Part shown: positions 14,514 through 20,846 of the stretch, piece by piece | Layout: each line of letters begins with the position of its first letter | How positions within the stretch are numbered: the first letter of the stretch is position 1 | Origin: DASUAS01 sp036271015 | Lineage (GTDB): Bacteria; Actinomycetota; Acidimicrobiia; IMCC26256; DASPTH01 | Length of the DNA stretch: 25,326 nt | Assembly: GCA_036271015.1 (NCBI GenBank) | Contig: DATBBL010000044.1 | Coordinates: forward strand, 1-25,326 | Direction of reading: 5' to 3' | The notes under the pieces: model-generated | What the model was told of the DNA's origin: nothing | The model's database searches: none | The model's input: the letters and a program-made list of their open reading frames with translations, nothing else | Program-made: the position numbers and the translations under genes

Positions 14514-16267
14514 CCGAGGTGCTCACCGCGCCGGCGCCACTGGCGCCGGAGCCGGCACCCGCGCCGCTCACAGTCCGCAGGGTCGGGATCGAGACCCTGA
14601 TCGCGTTGGCGGTGGGCCTCGTGGTGGCCATCGCGGTGACGTGGCCGCTGGTCACGAAGCTCGGCCACATCGGGCACGATCCCTTCGACCCCCGGTTCCA
14701 GGCGTGGACCATCGACTGGGTGCAGCACAAGCTCGGGTCGCCGGGATCGTTGTTCGACGCCAACATCTTCGCCCCCGAGCCGCACACCCTCGCCTACTCC
14801 GACTCGCTGCTCGGGATCGCGATCCCGCTGCTCCCCCTGCGCTGGTTGGGGGTCTCCCCCATCGGGCAGCTCAACGTCGCCCTCCTCCTCGGCATGGCGA
14901 CGTCGGCCGCGTCGGGGTACCTCTTCGGACGGGTGGTGACGCGGTCGATCACCGTCGGCGCGCTCACCGCCGCCGCGTTCGCCTTCGGGCCGTTCGGCTC
15001 GGTCTCCTCGGGCGCGCTGCACGCCACCGCGCACGCGGGCGTCGGCGTGGCCGCGGCGGCGGCGTGGTGGCTGGCCGACCGGGCCGGGTCCTCGGCGCGC
15101 CGGTCGCTGGTCGCACCCGCGGCGCTCATGGCCGCGGCCATCGTCTGGCAGGCGTCGGTGTCGTTCTATCCCGGCGCGTACGCGTTCGGCGCCGCGCTCG
15201 TGGTGCTCGCGGTGCGGTGGCGTGTGCTCGGGCGGCGCGGCTGGTCGTGGGCGCTCGGGGCCATGGCGGTGGCGGGGCTGTGCACGTTGGTGATGGCGGT
15301 GCCCTACCTCCAGGTGCGCGACGAGCAGCCGGGCTTCCGCCGCTCGCTCGCCGACCTCCCGGCGCTGAGCGCCGACTTCGGCAGCACCGATCCGCGCCTC
15401 TCGCTCTGGGGCTCGCTGCTCGGCAAGGGCTCGGGGTGGCCGATCTACGGCGAGCCGGCGTTCCCCGGGATCGTGCTCCTCGTGCTCGCGCCGGTGGGGC
15501 TGGTCTCCGCCTGGCTCGCCCGCGGCCGCCAGCGACTGGCCGCGATCGCCGGCGCCGCGCTGGTGCTCGTGGGGGCCGCGCTCGCCATCGGCGCGGGGCC
15601 GACGGGCTGGCGCCGCTTCGCGCCCTACCGGCTCCTCTTCGAGTACGTACCCGGATGGGAGGCGTTGCGGGCGACCGGGCGGGCCTGGGTCGTCGGCCTC
15701 CTCGGCGTGGGTCTGCTCGCCGGCTTCGGTGCGCTCGCGGTGACCCGCGCCATCGCGCGCGCGACGCACGGGCGCATGCGCGTCATCGCGGCCGCGGTGG
15801 CGAGCGTCGCAGTACTCGGCGTGCTGGTCGAGGGGTACGCACCGTGGACCGGACGACCCGACATCCGGGTGTCGGCGGTCGACGAGAAGCTCGCCGAGCT
15901 CCCCACCCCGGGCGGCGTGCTGTACCTCCCCGCGCTGGAGTCCGGCAGCGCCGCCGCTGCCGCGCTCACCGGCTTCCGCCAGGCGGAGAACGTCTACGGC
16001 ACCACCGCGCACCATCGCCGCACGCCGAACGGGTACTCCGGGTTCTTCCCGCCGTCCTGGGTCGCGTTGTCGGCGGCCATGCGATCGCTCCCCGACGCCG
16101 ATGCACTCCAACGCCTCCGCGACCTCGGCGTCCGCTACGTGGTGGTGCGGGACTGGGCCCGAGGCGGCAGCTGGGCGAAGCTGCTCGACCCCGCGCAAGC
16201 GCGCCCCCTGCGGCTCGTCGGCCGCTACGGTGGCGATCTGCTCTACGAGGTCCCACCGACGAGCTAG
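14510..16267 (+). CDS. Polytopic membrane protein, probable GT-C-like glycosyltransferase
   Basis: Integral membrane protein (585 aa) with a Pro/Ala-rich head, TM1 (about 27-47), then a loop GHDPFDPRFQAWTIDWVQHKL with acidic residues where GT-C enzymes keep their catalytic Asp. About ten further hydrophobic segments extend to residue 450, and the last 120 residues are soluble and probably outside. It is not a close relative of the three preceding genes: no HPPLY and no two-cysteine motif. I recognise only the general architecture shared with YfhO-like and other uncharacterised GT-C proteins. Its GTG start overlaps the stop of paralog 3, so it is made with them. An alternative role is as an accessory or acceptor-presenting subunit. 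Confidence 0.7.
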   Translation: MTEVLTAPAPLAPEPAPAPLTVRRVGIETLIALAVGLVVAIAVTWPLVTKLGHIGHDPFDPRFQAWTIDWVQHKLGSPGSLFDANIFAPEPHTLAYSDSLLGIAIPLLPLRWLGVSPIGQLNVALLLGMATSAASGYLFGRVVTRSITVGALTAAAFAFGPFGSVSSGALHATAHAGVGVAAAAAWWLADRAGSSARRSLVAPAALMAAAIVWQASVSFYPGAYAFGAALVVLAVRWRVLGRRGWSWALGAMAVAGLCTLVMAVPYLQVRDEQPGFRRSLADLPALSADFGSTDPRLSLWGSLLGKGSGWPIYGEPAFPGIVLLVLAPVGLVSAWLARGRQRLAAIAGAALVLVGAALAIGAGPTGWRRFAPYRLLFEYVPGWEALRATGRAWVVGLLGVGLLAGFGALAVTRAIARATHGRMRVIAAAVASVAVLGVLVEGYAPWTGRPDIRVSAVDEKLAELPTPGGVLYLPALESGSAAAAALTGFRQAENVYGTTAHHRRTPNGYSGFFPPSWVALSAAMRSLPDADALQRLRDLGVRYVVVRDWARGGSWAKLLDPAQARPLRLVGRYGGDLLYEVPPTS

Positions 16268-16290
16268 CGCGCCACTGGAGATGCAGCGGA

Positions 16291-16314
16291 GGCGTGGCCG
16301 GAGGCCGGGACGCC
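16291..16314 (+). promoter_or_regulatory. GC-rich hairpin in the only gap of the GT-C/GT2 operon
   Basis: GGCGT-GGCC-gga-GGCC-ggg-ACGCC can fold into a 9-bp stem with a 3-nt bulge. It sits in the 66-nt spacer between the fourth membrane protein and the GT2 gene. It could be an mRNA processing or partial termination site. It could also be chance in GC-rich DNA. Confidence 0.25.
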
Positions 16315-16333
16315 GGAGCGGAAGCGACCAGTC

Positions 16334-17083
16334 ATGTTGATCCCACCCCGAACGCTCGTGATCATCCCCGCGTACAACGAGGAGGCTTCGCTGCCCGCGG
16401 TGTTGAAGGAGCTGGCGGAGCAGACGCCCGAGTACGACGTGCTCGTGGTGTCCGACGGCTCCACCGACCGCACCGCGGAGATCTCGCGTGAGGCCGGCGC
16501 CCACGTGGCGGTGCTGCCCTTCAACCTGGGCATCGGCGGCGCACTGCGCACCGGGTTCTCGTTCGCGGTGCGCAACGGCTACGAGCGCGCCGCGCAGTTC
16601 GACGCCGACGGCCAGCACGACCCCCTCGCGCTCGACGCGCTCCTCGCCGGCATCGACGCCGGGGCCGACATGGTGATCGGCAGCCGGTTCACGACCGGCG
16701 GGGCGGTCACCTACGAGGTGAGCGGGATCCGCCGTCGCGCCATGCGGCTGCTCGAGCGGCTGGTGAGCGTCCTGGTGAAGCAGCAGTTCACCGACACCAG
16801 CTCCGGCTTCCGCGCCTTCTCGCGTCCGATGCTCGAGCACTTCGCGGTCAACTACCCGGTCGAGTACATGGACTCGGTCGAGGCGCTGGTGCAGGCCTGC
16901 AACGCCGGGTACCGCGTGGAGGAGGTGCCCGCCAACATGCGCGGCCGCACCGGCGGCGCGCCGTCGACGCGCCGGTTCAAGCTCGTCTACTACTACGTGC
17001 GCCTCCTCGTGGTGCTCGTGGTCTCCACGACCAGTCGCGGCCAACGGGCCCGGCGCGTCGCCCGCCGGAGCCAGGACTCGTGA
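16334..17083 (+). CDS. GT2 polyprenyl-phosphate-sugar synthase-like glycosyltransferase (DPM1-type)
   Basis: Inverting GT-A glycosyltransferase family 2 (249 aa), like dolichyl/polyprenyl-phosphate mannose synthases. VIIPAYNEEASLPAVL (9-24), VVSDGSTDRTAEI (38-50), and the metal-binding FDADGQHDP (D90, D92) are intact. IGSRFTTGG and TDTSSGFRAFSR follow, as usual in DPM1/DesR-type enzymes. It lacks the strong C-terminal TM pair of GtrB; the C-terminus has one hydrophobic stretch (YYYVRLLVVLVV). It likely makes polyprenyl-phosphate sugar for the upstream GT-C genes, the standard donor of that fold. ATG 16334 has GGAAG about 10 nt upstream. Its stop overlaps the DUF2304 start. Confidence 0.92.
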   Translation: MLIPPRTLVIIPAYNEEASLPAVLKELAEQTPEYDVLVVSDGSTDRTAEISREAGAHVAVLPFNLGIGGALRTGFSFAVRNGYERAAQFDADGQHDPLALDALLAGIDAGADMVIGSRFTTGGAVTYEVSGIRRRAMRLLERLVSVLVKQQFTDTSSGFRAFSRPMLEHFAVNYPVEYMDSVEALVQACNAGYRVEEVPANMRGRTGGAPSTRRFKLVYYYVRLLVVLVVSTTSRGQRARRVARRSQDS

Positions 17084-17472
17084 CGCCCGTCGTCGCGGGC
17101 ATGAGCACGGCCGCGCACGTCCTGGTGATCGTGCTGGCCGCCGCGGTCATCGCCTTCATCGTGCACCTCGTGCGCAGCCGCCGACTGCGGGCCAAGTACT
17201 CGGTGCTGTGGTTCTCGATCGGCCTCGGCCTCGCCGTGCTCGCGATCTTCCCCGACCTCCTGGTGGAGGTCTCCGACCTGTTCGGGATCAGCTACCCGCC
17301 GGCCACGTTCATGCTGCTGGCGCTCAGCTTCCTGCTGATCCTGGTCCTGCACTTCTCGTGGGAGCTCTCGCGGCTCGAGGACCGCACCCGCTCCCTCGCC
17401 GAGGAGCACGCGCTCCTGCGGCAGGAGGTCGAGGAGCGGCTGCGCCCGCCGTCCGGGGGCGCGTCGGCCTGA
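17080..17472 (+). CDS. DUF2304 membrane protein, GT2 partner
   Basis: Small membrane protein (130 aa) with three hydrophobic segments (about 10-30, 43-60, 69-90), the SRRLRAKYSVLWFSIGLGL signature of DUF2304, and a charged, coiled-coil-like C-terminal tail (RLEDRTRSLAEEHALLRQEVEER). Members are commonly encoded next to DPM1-like GT2 enzymes that lack their own membrane anchor, as here. A role as anchor or flippase-like helper for the lipid-linked sugar is plausible but unproven. GTG 17080 overlaps the GT2 stop (GTGA); ATG 17101 is an alternative. Last gene of the plus-strand operon. Confidence 0.85.
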   Translation: MTPVVAGMSTAAHVLVIVLAAAVIAFIVHLVRSRRLRAKYSVLWFSIGLGLAVLAIFPDLLVEVSDLFGISYPPATFMLLALSFLLILVLHFSWELSRLEDRTRSLAEEHALLRQEVEERLRPPSGGASA

Positions 17473-17486
17473 GGTCGCGTCAGCCG
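17465..17486. terminator. Hairpin spanning both convergent stop codons
   Basis: CGGC-c-TGA, loop GGTCGCG, TCA-GCCG: a 7-bp stem with one bulge. The TGA of DUF2304 and the opposite-strand stop of the methyltransferase pair with each other. It is a candidate bidirectional terminator without a U-tract. Confidence 0.4.
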
Positions 17487-18220
17487 GGATCGGAGCGTGC
17501 GGGCACCGGCCGGGCCGCCACGATCAGGCCCCCGGCCGCGTACGGCCGTCCCAGCCGGGCCAACAGCCGCTCGATGCCCAACACCATGCGGGCGCCGGTC
17601 GCGAGCATGCGACTGCGGGTGTCGGTGCCGGCCGACTTCACGTCCTGGATGTACACCTCGTGCTCGAACGGCTCCCACCGATGACGGGTGAGCAGCGCAT
17701 CGAGCGTGCGGCACGTGTACGACACCACGTGGTCCGGGTGGTTGACCTCGACGTTCGCGAGCAGTCCGGCGGTGTTCACCAGGCCGATGGCGTTCGGAGT
17801 GGTGATGATCAGCTCGCCGTCGTCGGCCAGGAGCTCGTGCAGACCGTCGAGGAACGAACCGGGGTCGTCGAGGTGCTCGATGACCTCGCCGGCGACCACC
17901 ACGTCGGCCGGCGGGAGCGCGAGGGCGCGCACCGCCTCGACGTCGCGACAGTCGACCGCGTACGCCTCGAAGCCGCGGGCGCGCGCCCGCTCGACCCCCG
18001 CCCGGTCGAGGTCGAGACCGATCAGCTCAGCGGCCGCGGTGGCCAGGTGCTCGTGCAGCCATGCCCCCGACTGGACGTTGAGCTCCTGGCAGCCGGCGTC
18101 GGCGAAGCCGACGTGGACCACCCGGCGGCCGCGGCAGCGCGCCCGGAGGTACTCGAACCGGTCGACCAGCGTGGCCGGCGGCAACGGGTGCACCATCTCG
18201 AGCTGGGAGTATTCCGTCAC
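17480..18220 (-). CDS. Class I SAM-dependent methyltransferase
   Basis: Cytosolic methyltransferase (246 aa). The SAM fold is recognisable: motif I is the variant RVVHVGFADAGCQELN rather than a GxGxG loop, motif II is LIGLDLDRAGVERA, AGEVIEHLDDPGSFLDGL is the post-II segment, and ELIITTPNAIGL is motif III. The late MSRML/RMVLGIERLL region resembles glycan methyltransferases of polysaccharide clusters. The relaxed motif I means activity is likely but not certain. GTG 18220 is chosen because it overlaps the deacetylase stop (GTGA 18220-18217). The frame stays open far upstream inside the deacetylase gene, which is a shadow. It is last gene of the GNAT-deacetylase-methyltransferase group. Confidence 0.85.
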   Translation of the reverse strand: MTEYSQLEMVHPLPPATLVDRFEYLRARCRGRRVVHVGFADAGCQELNVQSGAWLHEHLATAAAELIGLDLDRAGVERARARGFEAYAVDCRDVEAVRALALPPADVVVAGEVIEHLDDPGSFLDGLHELLADDGELIITTPNAIGLVNTAGLLANVEVNHPDHVVSYTCRTLDALLTRHRWEPFEHEVYIQDVKSAGTDTRSRMLATGARMVLGIERLLARLGRPYAAGGLIVAARPVPARSDPG

Positions 18221-19059
18221 CGGGTCGCTCCCGCGCGCGCGTCCTCGAGCACCGGCGCATCGACGTCGGCGAGGCGTTCGGCCAAGGGGGGTCCCGCCCG
18301 GCCGCGGAGCGCAGCCTCGATGCGGGCGAAGGTGCGGCGGCGGTTGTACCAGAGCAGGCGACTGCCCACCGGTCCGGCTTCGGGCACCACCCAGAACGGC
18401 TCGCCGGGGTCGAAGTCGTAGGGGTGGCAGTACGTCCACAGCACCCGGCCGGCGCCCGCGACCCGGCGGGCGGCCCGGCTCGACAACTCCGGCAGCGCCC
18501 GGAGGTACACGCCGCCCAGGTACGGCAGCCCCACGCCCCCGACCCGGACGACCGGACACGGCAGCTCCACGAGACCGTTGGGCCAGCGGAAGGGGGTGGC
18601 GGGGAGGCTCGGGTCGCCGAACAGCGGGCTTCGCGCCGGGAGCACGCTCGACGAGTACGTGAAGCCGGCCTCGGCGAGCACGTCGAGCGCCCAGCGCGAC
18701 CCCGGCACGAGCGAGAAGATGGGCGCCCGGAACCCGACGACCGGACGGCCGGCGAGCTCCTCGAGCAGCGCCTTGCCGCGGGCGACGTCGCGGCGCAGCT
18801 GCGCCTCGTCGAGGTCGGTGAGTGGGACGTGCCGCCAGCCATGGAGCCCGATCTCGTGGCCCCGCGCCGCGACCTCGCGCACCAGGTCCGGCTGCGCGTC
18901 GGCGACCTCACCGACCACGAAGAACGTGCCCCGGACCTCGCGCGCGTCCAGGAAGTCGAGGACCTCGCGCGTGACCTGGGGGTAGCGCACCTCCTGCGCG
19001 TCCGACGGCCGATGATCCTCGAGGTCGAGGGTGAAGGTGACGGCTTCGGCGGGACTCAT
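18217..19059 (-). CDS. Polysaccharide deacetylase (CE4, NodB homology)
   Basis: Metal-dependent carbohydrate de-N-acetylase (280 aa). Motif 1 is TLDLEDH (D12, D15), motif 2 HGWRH (H73, H77), motif 3 FRAPIFS (R111, P113), and late YCHPYDFDP supplies the final His. All metal ligands are present. The LDxED form and the HPYDFDP tail resemble deacetylases of XrtA/EPS-type clusters. No signal peptide is visible, so it probably acts on cytoplasmic or lipid-linked N-acetylated sugars. It lies 4 nt downstream of the GNAT-like gene and overlaps the methyltransferase by 4 nt, so all three should be co-expressed. Likely job: expose an amine on a HexNAc residue, which the neighbouring acetyltransferase-like protein could re-modify. 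Confidence 0.92.
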   Translation of the reverse strand: MSPAEAVTFTLDLEDHRPSDAQEVRYPQVTREVLDFLDAREVRGTFFVVGEVADAQPDLVREVAARGHEIGLHGWRHVPLTDLDEAQLRRDVARGKALLEELAGRPVVGFRAPIFSLVPGSRWALDVLAEAGFTYSSSVLPARSPLFGDPSLPATPFRWPNGLVELPCPVVRVGGVGLPYLGGVYLRALPELSSRAARRVAGAGRVLWTYCHPYDFDPGEPFWVVPEAGPVGSRLLWYNRRRTFARIEAALRGRAGPPLAERLADVDAPVLEDARAGATR

Positions 19060-19063
19060 CGGG

Positions 19064-20035
19064 TCAGTACGCGTCCATGTCGAGGAACTCGAACGTGTCG
19101 AGGGCGAAGCGGTCCTGGTCGAAGCCCGGCGCGAGGCCGCGGAGGATCAGGTGGAGCGGCGACGGTTGGAGCCGGCGGGGCGGCTGGACGCCGCGGAACG
19201 GCACGAGGGCGTTGAACCCCGCGTAGACCGCGTAGGGCGCGCGGTGGAAGCGGCACGCGGCGGTGACGATCGGCTCGGCCCGCAACCCGACCGCGCGGCC
19301 CTCGCGCGGCAGGAGCTTCAGGACGACCGCGGCCGGGATCCCCGCCCGCTTGTCGCGCGTGGTCACGGCCACGAGGTCGTCGGTCGCGTGGAGCGCGTAC
19401 GACGAGCCCGGGCACGCCAGGCGCCACCGCAGGTACTCGGTGGTGTACGAGTTCGTCCAGTCCTGCACCGGGAACGCGTCGAGCCCCGCGGTCAGACGCT
19501 CGAACTCGGCGCCGGCGAGGAAGTCGGCGTCGACCGTGTGGCTCTCGACCGCGACCCGGGTCGGCAACGGCACCGCCACCCGCACCGGCAGCGGGCCGGG
19601 GGTCTTCCAGCCCATGTACTTGACGACCGCGCCGATCGACTTGTCGTTGCAGACCCCGGTGGCGAACGTCCAGCCCGCCGCGGTCGCTCCGTCGTAGATC
19701 TCGAGCCCCAGCTTCCGGAACCAGCCCTGGCGCTGCGTCCCGCGGCGCACGACCGCGTTGAGTGAGAACGCGGCCGGCACCACGCCGTCGGGCCCGCGGT
19801 AGCGCTGGGGCACCATCGCGTAGTGCGCGACCCGCACGCCGTCGTCGTCGGCGCTGCGCTGGATGGCGGGGCCGTACGGGTTCTCGTCGTAGAGCCAGTG
19901 GAGGTAGGCGTCGCTGACGAAGCGGGCGCTGGGGAGCTCGTCGTCGAGCAGCTCGGTGTTGCGGCGGTTGTCGTCGGCGGCGTCGCCCCGGCCGACCCGC
20001 GCGCCCGCGTCGGCACCCCCCTGAGCGGCTCCCAT
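19064..20035 (-). CDS. GNAT-like N-acyltransferase
   Basis: Predicted cytosolic acyltransferase (323 aa) with one clear GNAT-like segment, LNAVVRRGTQRQGWFRKLGLEIYDGATAAGW split by a turn, where R-x-x-Q-R-Q-G-W-F-R resembles the acetyl-CoA pyrophosphate loop, followed by GVCNDKSIGAVVKYMGW (the N..S...LGF-like motif). The C-terminal half (TEYLRWRLACPGSSYAL onward) resembles a second, degenerate GNAT repeat as in FemX- or BcsL-type proteins. A head of about 30 residues is disordered. ATG 20035 has TACGCT exactly 7 nt upstream and no ribosome-binding site, fitting a leaderless mRNA; the frame runs open further upstream but antisense to the methyltransferase. Adjacent deacetylase and methyltransferase genes suggest it acylates an amino sugar. 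Moderate confidence in function. Confidence 0.7.
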   Translation of the reverse strand: MGAAQGGADAGARVGRGDAADDNRRNTELLDDELPSARFVSDAYLHWLYDENPYGPAIQRSADDDGVRVAHYAMVPQRYRGPDGVVPAAFSLNAVVRRGTQRQGWFRKLGLEIYDGATAAGWTFATGVCNDKSIGAVVKYMGWKTPGPLPVRVAVPLPTRVAVESHTVDADFLAGAEFERLTAGLDAFPVQDWTNSYTTEYLRWRLACPGSSYALHATDDLVAVTTRDKRAGIPAAVVLKLLPREGRAVGLRAEPIVTAACRFHRAPYAVYAGFNALVPFRGVQPPRRLQPSPLHLILRGLAPGFDQDRFALDTFEFLDMDAY

Positions 20036-20042
20036 CGCCCGC

Positions 20043-20048
20043 AGCGTA
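20043..20048 (-). promoter_or_regulatory. -10 element (TACGCT) for the GNAT-deacetylase-methyltransferase group
   Basis: TACGCT fits TANNNT and is 7 nt before ATG 20035: leaderless geometry. Confidence 0.5.
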
Positions 20049-20069
20049 CCTGCGCGCCCCGTCGGATCC

Positions 20070-20090
20070 GGGTTGGGGACAGGGGAGGGG
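20070..20090 (+). promoter_or_regulatory. G-quadruplex motif in a divergent promoter region
   Basis: Four G-tracts, GGG-tt-GGGG-aca-GGGG-a-GGGG, with loops of 2, 3 and 1 nt meet the canonical G3+N1-7 definition. It lies in the 93-nt divergent region between the two leaderless promoters, about 25 nt from each -10. Confidence 0.45.
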
Positions 20091-20116
20091 AGCCCGGTTC
20101 GCGGGAGGGCGCCGGG

Positions 20117-20122
20117 TACCCT
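20117..20122 (+). promoter_or_regulatory. -10 element (TACCCT) for the methyltransferase at 20129
   Basis: TACCCT fits TANNNT and lies 6 nt before ATG 20129, implying a leaderless mRNA. Confidence 0.5.
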
Positions 20123-20128
20123 CGTCGG

Positions 20129-20830
20129 ATGCCCGAACCGACCGGCTTCAGCGGCGAGCAGCTCGCTCGGCTCTATCAGGAGCGGTTCACGCCCGAGGAG
20201 CTCGCGTTCAAGGAGGGCATGTGGAAGATCTTCTGCGAGGAGTTCTTCCAGCAGTACGTGGAGCTCACCGACACCGTGGTCGACCTCGGTGCCGGTACCT
20301 GCGAGTTCATCAACGCCATCCAGTGCGCCGACAAGATCGCGGTCGACCTGAACCCCGACGTCGAACGGGCGGTGCGCAACGGTAAGGCGGTGATCGCGTC
20401 GAGCAGCTCGATGCCGCAGATCCCGAGCGGCTCGGTCGACGTCGTGTTCACGTCGAACTTCTTCGAGCACCTCCCGAACAAGGCCGAGCTGGTGGCCACC
20501 TTGCACGAGTGCCACCGGATCCTCCGGCCCGACGGGCGGCTGATCGTCGTCATGCCCAACATCCGCTACCTGCCCGGCCGCTACTGGGACTACTTCGATC
20601 ACCACCTCGCGCTCACGCACTACAGCCTGGTGGAAGCGATGACGCTGGCCGACTTCCGGCCCGAGATCGTGATCCCGCGCTTCCTGCCCTACACCATCAA
20701 GCACTCCCGCACGCCGCGGTCGCTCGCGCTGGTGCGGCTCTACATGCGCTTCCCACTGGCGTGGCGGGTCATGGGCAAGCAGATGTTCGTCGTCGGCCGC
20801 CGGGTCGAGTCCGACGACGCGACGCGCTGA
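20129..20830 (+). CDS. Class I SAM-dependent methyltransferase
   Basis: Cytosolic methyltransferase (233 aa). Motif I is VVDLGAGTCEFINAI, followed by KIAVDLNPD, VDVVFTSNFFEHLPNKAEL and the motif III segment HECHRILRPDGRLIVVMPNIRYLPG. YWDYFDHHLALTHYSLVEAM and the late PLAWRVMGKQMFVVGRR segment are typical of methyltransferases in surface-polysaccharide loci. The start at ATG 20129 is supported by TACCCT 6 nt upstream. A longer in-frame ORF upstream lies over the opposite-strand GNAT-like gene and is not believable. It is a single-gene unit, divergent from block C and convergent with the fusion gene. Target sugar unknown. Confidence 0.9.
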   Translation: MPEPTGFSGEQLARLYQERFTPEELAFKEGMWKIFCEEFFQQYVELTDTVVDLGAGTCEFINAIQCADKIAVDLNPDVERAVRNGKAVIASSSSMPQIPSGSVDVVFTSNFFEHLPNKAELVATLHECHRILRPDGRLIVVMPNIRYLPGRYWDYFDHHLALTHYSLVEAMTLADFRPEIVIPRFLPYTIKHSRTPRSLALVRLYMRFPLAWRVMGKQMFVVGRRVESDDATR

Positions 20831-20846
20831 GGCGCCTGCGGCTCAG
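20827..20846. terminator. Near-perfect 20-bp palindrome spanning both convergent stop codons
   Basis: CTGAG-g-CGC-ct-GCG-g-CTCAG: only one internal G/G mismatch. The TGA at 20828-20830 and the opposite-strand stop at 20843-20845 pair with each other. Candidate bidirectional terminator without a U-tract. Confidence 0.45.

Noticed and set aside
14249..17044. 931-codon minus-strand open frame across the membrane protein and GT2
   Set aside because: Spans several real genes on the other strand and is made of low-complexity Arg/Gly/Glu/His sequence; a high-GC artefact.
10367..17472. The operon as an arabinogalactan (Emb/AftA-type) locus
   Set aside because: The GT-C proteins are about 450-585 aa with GT39-type HPPLY motifs, lack the roughly 1,000-residue Emb architecture, and no DprE1/DprE2-like genes are present.
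20036..20704. Upstream extension of the GNAT-like frame
   Set aside because: It runs antisense through the 20129 methyltransferase; the TACGCT element and ATG 20035 define the start.
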